Shown one piece after another: positions 59,114-64,000 of a stretch of DNA of 64,000 nt. Under the pieces are notes generated by a model. The model saw only the letters and a program-made list of their open reading frames with translations, did no database searches and was not told the origin of the DNA. How positions within the stretch are numbered: position 1 is the stretch's first letter; each line of letters opens with the position of its first letter. The DNA is from an uncultured Lachnospiraceae bacterium (GTDB lineage: Bacteria; Bacillota; Clostridia; Lachnospirales; Lachnospiraceae), in the NCBI GenBank assembly GCA_910578115.1, contig CAJTPO010000008.1, positions 59,499-123,498 of the forward strand, given 5' to 3'. Made by a program: the position numbers and the translations under genes.

Positions 59114-60673
59114 ATGGAGCACGGGCAATACAGAAAAAATGACATTGTCACAGTGACGATAGAGGATATGGGCAGCGACGGAGAGGGGATCGGCAAGAGC
59201 GGCGGCTATACTCTTTTCGTTAAGGATGCGGTCATTGGTGATACGGTGGAGGCGCGGATCACGAAGTGCAGGAAGAATTACGGTTATGCGAGAGTAGAGA
59301 AGGTGGTGACACCTTCTTCTTTTCGTGTGGAGCCGAAATGCGGCTTCCACCGGCAGTGCGGTGGGTGCCAGATCCAGGCCATGCGCTATGAGAGGCAGCT
59401 TGTCTACAAGGCGGATAAAGTGCGGAATAATCTGATCCGGATCGGGGGATTCTCCGGGGAACTTCTGGGTGAGATCATGGAGCCGGTGGTGGGCATGGAA
59501 GAGCCATGGCATTACCGCAATAAGGCACAGTTCCCGGTGGGGTATGACAGAGCAGGGAATCTTGTGGCCGGATTCTATGCGGGCCGGACGCATGATATTA
59601 TTGCCAATACGGACTGCGCGCTGGGAGCGCCGGAGAATAAGATGATACTGGAGACGGTGCTTTCCTATATGCGGGAAAACCATGTGAGTGCTTACCGGGA
59701 AAGCGACGGAACCGGACTGGTGCGTCATGTGCTGATCCGCACCGGCTTTGCCACAGGTCAGATCATGGTCTGCCTGGTGATCAACGGGAAGAAGCTGCCG
59801 GCGGAAGAGAAGCTGGTGGAGAAGCTTAGAAAGATCGAGTTTGCAGAAATGGAGAAGGAGAAAGGGCCGGTGGAGGAGCCAGGTTCCGATAGGTATATAG
59901 CCAGTATTCTGGTCAGTGTTAACAGGGAGCGGACGAATGTTATTATGGGACAGGAGATCCGGGTGCTGTGGGGAAGTGGGAGAATTACGGACAGTATCGG
60001 AATTATGGAACAGGGGAGAGCTGAAAACGGAACGGAGCGGATAACATTTTCTATCTCTCCGTTGTCCTTTTATCAGGTGAATCCACGACAGACCGAGCAG
60101 CTGTACAGTCTGGCGGTGGAATATGCGCAGCTTACCGGCAGGGAGACGGTTTGGGATCTGTACTGCGGGATTGGGACGATTACGCTTTTTATGGCGAAGC
60201 AGGCGAAGAAAGTGTATGGAGTCGAAGTGATCCCGCAGGCTGTGGAGGATGCGCGGGAGAATGCACAGAGGAACGGGATCGGGAACGTGGAGTTTTATGT
60301 GGGGAAGGCGGAGGAAGTGCTGCCGGCGTTTTACGGTCGAAAGAGGAAGCGGGATGACGATGTGAGAGAAGCGGCGGCATACGGGGATGCGGTGCAGGAA
60401 ACAGAAAGAGAACCCGAGGAGGAGAAACGGCATCCAGACGTGATCGTAGTTGATCCGCCCCGGAAAGGCTGTGACGAGAAATGCCTTGCAACAATGCTGG
60501 CCATGCAGCCGCAGCGGATCGTGTATGTGAGCTGTGATTCGGCTACCCTGGCACGGGACTTAAAGGTGCTGTGTGACGGTGGGTATGAGTTGAAGAGAGT
60601 GCGGGTGGTGGATCAGTTTGGGCATACGGTGCATGTGGAGACTGTGGTGTTGATACAAAGAAAAGATACCTAG
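59114..60673 (+). CDS. 23S rRNA (uracil-C5)-methyltransferase, RlmD/RumA family
   Basis: 519 residues. TRAM domain (about 8-65), 4Fe-4S cysteines C76, C82, C85 and C168, SAM-binding WDLYCGIGTITLFMA, motif VDPPRKGCDEKC and catalytic C474 in YVSCDSATLARDL. It methylates uridines in 23S rRNA using SAM. An acidic/basic insertion (about 410-440) lies between the SAM motifs. The gene is intact, and an integrative element begins directly behind it; the 3' end of rumA-type genes is a known integration site in Firmicutes. Confidence 0.93.
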   Translation: MEHGQYRKNDIVTVTIEDMGSDGEGIGKSGGYTLFVKDAVIGDTVEARITKCRKNYGYARVEKVVTPSSFRVEPKCGFHRQCGGCQIQAMRYERQLVYKADKVRNNLIRIGGFSGELLGEIMEPVVGMEEPWHYRNKAQFPVGYDRAGNLVAGFYAGRTHDIIANTDCALGAPENKMILETVLSYMRENHVSAYRESDGTGLVRHVLIRTGFATGQIMVCLVINGKKLPAEEKLVEKLRKIEFAEMEKEKGPVEEPGSDRYIASILVSVNRERTNVIMGQEIRVLWGSGRITDSIGIMEQGRAENGTERITFSISPLSFYQVNPRQTEQLYSLAVEYAQLTGRETVWDLYCGIGTITLFMAKQAKKVYGVEVIPQAVEDARENAQRNGIGNVEFYVGKAEEVLPAFYGRKRKRDDDVREAAAYGDAVQETEREPEEEKRHPDVIVVDPPRKGCDEKCLATMLAMQPQRIVYVSCDSATLARDLKVLCDGGYELKRVRVVDQFGHTVHVETVVLIQRKDT

Positions 60674-60948
60674 AAATCCTTGAATTTACGCACTTTGTGA
60701 CATTTTTCAGTTTCAATAAAATCGGTGAAAATCATAAGGAAAAGATACTTGTGAAGAAAGTAACCGTAGTTGTGGCATTAGACCTCGATACGGGGAACAC
60801 AAAAAATCCTGACAATGAAAGTGAATAGTGGACTATCAGATATATTGATAGATTATAGGGATACTTGAATGAGAGTGTCCCTATTTTTTATATTAGGGCA
60901 TTCCAATAATGGAGTGCCTTTTCAATTTCAAAACAGGAGGAAAAAAGA
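60674..60948 (+). other. Left junction of a putative integrative element
   Basis: The region has no clear gene. A possible 25-residue frame starts at GTG 60751 (VKKVTVVVALDLDTGNTK) and ends at 60828, without known homology. Two hairpins follow: ATAGGGATAC/GTGTCCCTAT at 60855-60884 and GGCATTCC/GGAGTGCC at 60897-60918. The attachment site should lie between 60640 and about 60800 but cannot be fixed without the other end. Confidence 0.5.
60855..60920 (+). terminator. Two tandem hairpins with T-runs
   Basis: ATAGGGATAC/GTGTCCCTAT followed by TTTTTT, then GGCATTCC/GGAGTGCC followed by TTTT. They probably insulate the element from rlmD transcription. Confidence 0.75.
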
Positions 60949-61416
60949 ATGAGTAGTACAGCGTTAGGAGCAGAGAAAGCGAAAAAGATTATTTTTATCA
61001 GTGATGCACATGAGAAATTCTACTATGAGAAATTGAAAGAGGTCAGGTATCAGGACGTGTACCACAAAGCACTTGTATATTGTCTTGGTATCAGCAATGA
61101 CACAAGAAGGAACATTAAAAGCATTTATGATTTTAAGACAGGCTGTGTAAAAACGGAATGCCTGCACGAAGGCTGGCAGACCAGCGGGAGTGTAAAAGTA
61201 GTCAGGATGGCGTTCAACCTTTATTGCAATGGTACGCCGAGCGCCCTTGATTACGATGATGCGGAGAAACAGGTAGATGAGTGCAAACTTTATACAGTGG
61301 AGGAATTATTCTGCTGTGCCTATGCACCCTATTTTTGGCAGGCGATACAGATCAGGTATCCGGAATACGCAACCTATAACCACAGTCTGTACGCCATGTT
61401 TGGAGGACAGGATTGA
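60949..61416 (+). CDS. DUF6075-like protein of mobile elements
   Basis: 155 residues. IIFISDAHEKFYYEKLKEV, YCLGISNDTRRNIKSIYDFKTGCVKTECLHEGWQTSGS and VKVVRMAFNLYCNG are typical of a small protein that recurs at the parA end of Firmicutes conjugative elements. No function is known. GGAGGAAAAAAG precedes the ATG. Its stop overlaps the next start. Confidence 0.7.
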   Translation: MSSTALGAEKAKKIIFISDAHEKFYYEKLKEVRYQDVYHKALVYCLGISNDTRRNIKSIYDFKTGCVKTECLHEGWQTSGSVKVVRMAFNLYCNGTPSALDYDDAEKQVDECKLYTVEELFCCAYAPYFWQAIQIRYPEYATYNHSLYAMFGGQD

Positions 61417-61595
61417 TGTTAAAAGTCAGGCTAATGGGAACAAAGAATGATATTAAATGGTTCGGGAGGATTTTACAGAGGAATCCTAAAATCGAAGTAA
61501 CGGAGTTTTCCGATTTATTCTCAAATAAGGGAACAAAGAAATATTACCGGGCTTATGTGGAAGTTAAGAAAAGCAATGTAAAAGAAGAACAGTAG
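61416..61595 (+). CDS. DUF3970-like small protein
   Basis: 59 residues (MLKVRLMGTKNDIKWFGRIL, then a short beta-rich tail YYRAYVEVK). It matches the size and style of DUF3970 proteins in mobile elements. It overlaps the upstream stop by one base and lies 21 bases before parA. Confidence 0.65.
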   Translation: MLKVRLMGTKNDIKWFGRILQRNPKIEVTEFSDLFSNKGTKKYYRAYVEVKKSNVKEEQ

Positions 61596-61616
61596 ATAGC
61601 AAAGGAGAATGGAATC

Positions 61617-62402
61617 ATGTGTAAAATAATCGCAATCGCAAACCAAAAAGGCGGTGTCGGCAAGACCACCACCACAAGCAACTTAGGGATAGGACTGGCA
61701 AAACAGGGAAAGAAAGTGCTGCTGATTGATGCGGACGCACAGGGCAGTCTGACAGCGAGCTTAGGATATACAGAACCGGATACTCTGGAAGTCACGCTTG
61801 CAACCATTATGGGGGATTTAATCAATGATGAAGAAGTAGAGCCGACAGAAGGTATCCTGCACCATGAGGAAGGGATAGACCTTATGCCGGGGAACATTGA
61901 ATTATCCGGTCTGGAAGTTTCCCTTGTGAATGTTATGAGCCGGGAAATGATATTGAGGTCATACATAGAAATAGTCAGGAAGAATTACGATTATATCCTG
62001 ATAGACTGTATGCCTTCGCTCGGTATGATTACCATAAATGCCCTTGCCTGCGCCGACAGCATTTTGATACCTGTACAGGCGGCATATCTGCCCGTTAAAG
62101 GCTTGCAGCAGCTTATTAAGACGGTTGGCAAGGTAAAGCGGAAGATGAACCCGAAACTGGAGATTGAGGGCATACTGCTGACAATGGTGGACAGCCGGAC
62201 AAACTATGCAAAGGACATCAGCTCCATGCTGAAGGACGCCTATGGAAGCAGCGTAAGGATATTTACGAACATTATCCCTATTTCGGTAAGGGCGGCGGAG
62301 ATTTCAGCGGAAGGTGTCAGTATTTATAAGCATGATCCAAAAGGGAAAGTAGCGGCAGCTTATGATTCTCTGACAAAGGAGGTGCTTGCAGATGGGCAGT
62401 AA
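61617..62402 (+). CDS. parA: ParA-family partition ATPase
   Basis: 261 residues. Deviant Walker A KGGVGKTTTTSNLG (K11 and K16), Walker A' LLIDADAQGSLTASLGY and Walker B YILIDCMPSLGM. It drives segregation of the excised or replicating element together with ParB. Overlaps parB by 11 bases. Confidence 0.93.
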   Translation: MCKIIAIANQKGGVGKTTTTSNLGIGLAKQGKKVLLIDADAQGSLTASLGYTEPDTLEVTLATIMGDLINDEEVEPTEGILHHEEGIDLMPGNIELSGLEVSLVNVMSREMILRSYIEIVRKNYDYILIDCMPSLGMITINALACADSILIPVQAAYLPVKGLQQLIKTVGKVKRKMNPKLEIEGILLTMVDSRTNYAKDISSMLKDAYGSSVRIFTNIIPISVRAAEISAEGVSIYKHDPKGKVAAAYDSLTKEVLADGQ

Positions 62403-63282
62403 TAAGAGAGCCGGAAGCGCATCAAAAGTCAGGATAGATAAATTTGAAGATTTATTTGGCGGTTCTGCGGTTCAGGAAAGCTCCGCAGAGCAGATTATCA
62501 ATGCACCTCTTACAGACCTGCATACGTTCAAAGACCACCCTTTCCGGGTGGAGGACGATGAGAAGATGGAGGAAACAACGGAGAGTATCCGCCAGTACGG
62601 GGTGCTTGTTCCGGGCATTGCAAGACCGAGGGAGGGCGGCGGCTATGAAATCATAGCCGGACATCGCCGGAAAAGGGGTTCAGAGCTTGCCGGAAAGACG
62701 GAAATGCCTGTGATTGTCCGTAATTACACCGATGATGAAGCGACGATTATCATGGTGGATTCCAACATTCAGAGGGAGGACATCTTACCGAGCGAGAAGG
62801 CAAGAGCCTATAAGATGAAGTATGAAGCGATGAAACATCAGGGGAAAAAGTCAGGGAAGAATACCCTTGATGAAGTCGGGGAAGCTGCCGGGGAAAATGC
62901 AAAAAAGGTTCAGCGGTATATCTGGCTTTCCCGGCTGTCGGAAGAACTTCTTGCTATGGTAGACAGTAAAAAACTCGGCTTTTCACAGGGGGTGGATATT
63001 TCTTTTCTGACAGGGGAAGCGCAGCAATGGGTACAGGCTGTCATAGAGGAAAAAGGCTGCAATATCAGCATGGTACAGTCGGCAAAAATCAAGGAATATG
63101 GCAAGACCGGGGAACTTACCCTTGCAATGGTGCGCCTGATACTGGCAGAGGAAAAGCCAAAAGAACGAAAGGTAACATTAAAAGCGGACAAGATCAGCGA
63201 ATATTTTGCGGAGGACTGCACAAGTGAGGAAATAGAGGGCATCATCATTCAGCTACTGGATGAATGGAAGAAAAAACAATAG
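62392..63282 (+). CDS. parB: ParB-family partition protein
   Basis: 296 residues. ParB/Srx-like N-terminal domain (FKDHPFRVEDDEKMEETTESIRQYGVLVPGIARPREGGGYEIIAGHRRKRGSEL broken here as motif blocks HPFRV, GVLVPG, AGHRR), then a helix-turn-helix region (EVGEAAGENAKKVQRYIWLSRLSEELL). It would bind centromere-like sites on the element and, by family analogy, CTP. The ATG at 62392 follows AAAGGAGGTGC. Confidence 0.92.
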   Translation: MGSNKRAGSASKVRIDKFEDLFGGSAVQESSAEQIINAPLTDLHTFKDHPFRVEDDEKMEETTESIRQYGVLVPGIARPREGGGYEIIAGHRRKRGSELAGKTEMPVIVRNYTDDEATIIMVDSNIQREDILPSEKARAYKMKYEAMKHQGKKSGKNTLDEVGEAAGENAKKVQRYIWLSRLSEELLAMVDSKKLGFSQGVDISFLTGEAQQWVQAVIEEKGCNISMVQSAKIKEYGKTGELTLAMVRLILAEEKPKERKVTLKADKISEYFAEDCTSEEIEGIIIQLLDEWKKKQ

Positions 63283-63299
63283 AGGGGAGGTGCATCGGC

Positions 63300-64000
63300 A
63301 TGGATGGCAGTTTGAAGTTCGATTATTATTATGGTGCGGAAGCAGAGCAGTTTTCTTTCTACAGAGTGCCAAGATTGCTGATTAAGGATAAGCGGTTCAA
63401 AGGGTTATCCAGTGATGCGAAACTCCTTTATGGTCTGATGCTTGACCGTATGGCGCTTTCCATGAAAAATGGCTGGTTTGATGATGAAAACAGGGCATAT
63501 ATCCATTATACGCTGGAGAATATCATGGAAGATTTAGGCTGTGCGAGAGCCACCTGCACAAAAGTCCTTGCGGAACTTGATAGCAAAAAAGGGATTGGTC
63601 TGATTGAGAAGAAAAGGCAGGGGTTGGGGAAACCGGACATCATTTATGTTAAGAATTTTGTTACAGCAAAAGTGCCTGCGGACAGGGAAAATGTGGCAGG
63701 AACTCCCGCAGATACCAGTGTTTCCGCAGAAGTTCAGAATTTGAACTTCAAGAAGTATAATAATCAGGATTCCAGAAGTTCAGAAATTGAACTTCTGGAA
63801 GTTCAAAAAGCAGACTTCCAGAGTTTCAAAAAACAGACTTCTGGAAGTTCAGAAACCGAACCTCAAGAAGTTCAAAAATCGAACCCTAATTATAACAATA
63901 CTAATTATACTGATCTGAGTTATACCAATCCTATCAATCAATCGGATAGAGGAATAGAAAAACAAGAACCGGGCAAGCCGGATAATGGTATGATTGATGT
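63300..64000 (+). CDS. repA: RepA_N-family replication initiator (3' truncated by window edge)
   Basis: At least 233 residues. The N-terminal winged helix reads QFSFYRVPRLLIKDKRFKGLSSDAKLLYGLMLDRM, with YTLENIMEDLGCARATCTKVLAELD, the RepA_N pattern of Firmicutes plasmids and conjugative elements. GAGGGGAGGTGC precedes the ATG. The central part encodes a Ser/Gln/Lys/Glu-rich linker formed from 23-bp DNA repeats (63728-63890). In RepA_N plasmids the replication origin lies inside the rep gene, and these repeats fit that. Confidence 0.92.
   Translation, partial: MDGSLKFDYYYGAEAEQFSFYRVPRLLIKDKRFKGLSSDAKLLYGLMLDRMALSMKNGWFDDENRAYIHYTLENIMEDLGCARATCTKVLAELDSKKGIGLIEKKRQGLGKPDIIYVKNFVTAKVPADRENVAGTPADTSVSAEVQNLNFKKYNNQDSRSSEIELLEVQKADFQSFKKQTSGSSETEPQEVQKSNPNYNNTNYTDLSYTNPINQSDRGIEKQEPGKPDNGMID
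63728..63890 (+). repeat. Seven 23-bp iteron-like units inside repA (candidate oriV)
   Basis: GTTCA or its variant falls at 63733, 63756 (decayed), 63779, 63802, 63825, 63848 and 63871, exactly 23 bases apart. The best unit is dyad-symmetric: GAAGTTCA, five bases, TGAACTTC. Since 23 is not a multiple of three, successive units are read in rotating frames, so the repeat is kept at DNA level rather than protein level. Confidence 0.88.

Noticed and set aside
58847..60433. A 528-codon minus-strand frame over rlmD
   Set aside because: Antisense to a gene with a complete set of catalytic motifs; no start signals or recognisable domain.
63728..63890. CRISPR or coding tandem repeat
   Set aside because: No unique spacers, and the 23-base period breaks the codon phase, which argues for DNA-level iterons instead.

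Overview
The window looks like a chromosomal stretch of a Gram-positive gut-type Clostridia, most likely Lachnospiraceae. This is an inference from gene content: class II GalT with GalK, a T-box-controlled archaeal-type ProRS, BlaI/BlaR1, YtvI-like, VanW, MutS2 and YhaM proteins, GTG/TTG starts, strong AGGAGG sites and several families of short dispersed repeats. No database search was possible.

Layout. 1-2.3 kb: truncated OmpR-type response regulator, RluA-type pseudouridine synthase, a UPF0175/PIN-like toxin-antitoxin pair. 2.5-8.4 kb: YtvI-like membrane protein, two tandem O-antigen-ligase-like polytopic proteins, NahK-like sugar kinase. 8.5-12.2 kb: T-box leader and proS, ackA, small anchored protein. 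12.3-16.8 kb: BlaI/BlaR1 pair and a membrane-anchored amidase. 16.8-19.2 kb: two 78-bp repeat units, tRNA-Gly, then a receiver/Hpt/AraC cluster with no kinase. 19.4-22.3 kb: galK-galT behind a MITE-like element. 22.5-29.7 kb: XRE regulator, DnaQ-like exonuclease, a 31-residue membrane peptide, VanW protein, AIR-synthase-like protein, Lrp regulator, aminotransferase, trmL. 29.9-38.4 kb: histidine kinase, AlbA_2/Schlafen-like protein, ClbS-like protein, WYL regulator, mutS2, OmpR-type regulator. 38.5-41.9 kb: broken AAA/PD-(D/E)XK gene, permease remnant, YczE-like protein, CAT-like acetyltransferase.

42.0-56.5 kb is the most distinctive region. It is a regulon of six intracellular ester/serine hydrolases (carboxylesterase B, CE1-like esterase, two-domain PHB-depolymerase-like hydrolase, three beta-lactamase-fold paralogues), an ABC sugar-type importer without its ATPase, an MFS transporter and a LacI-family regulator. 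Four copies of one operator (CTAAA-N4-5-TAGC core) sit on its promoters. No glycosidase is encoded, which suggests import of an esterified compound followed by cytoplasmic de-esterification.

56.6-60.7 kb returns to housekeeping: a PDZ protein with an HtrA fold that has lost all three catalytic residues, YhaM exoribonuclease and an RlmD/RumA methyltransferase. Immediately after that gene a conjugative-element module begins (DUF6075-like, DUF3970-like, ParA, ParB, RepA_N). The repA gene contains seven 23-bp iteron-like units, a candidate replication origin.

At least four families of short repeats are scattered through intergenic regions. One is a 149-bp element whose end supplies the ribosome binding site of the gene behind it, at two unrelated loci.
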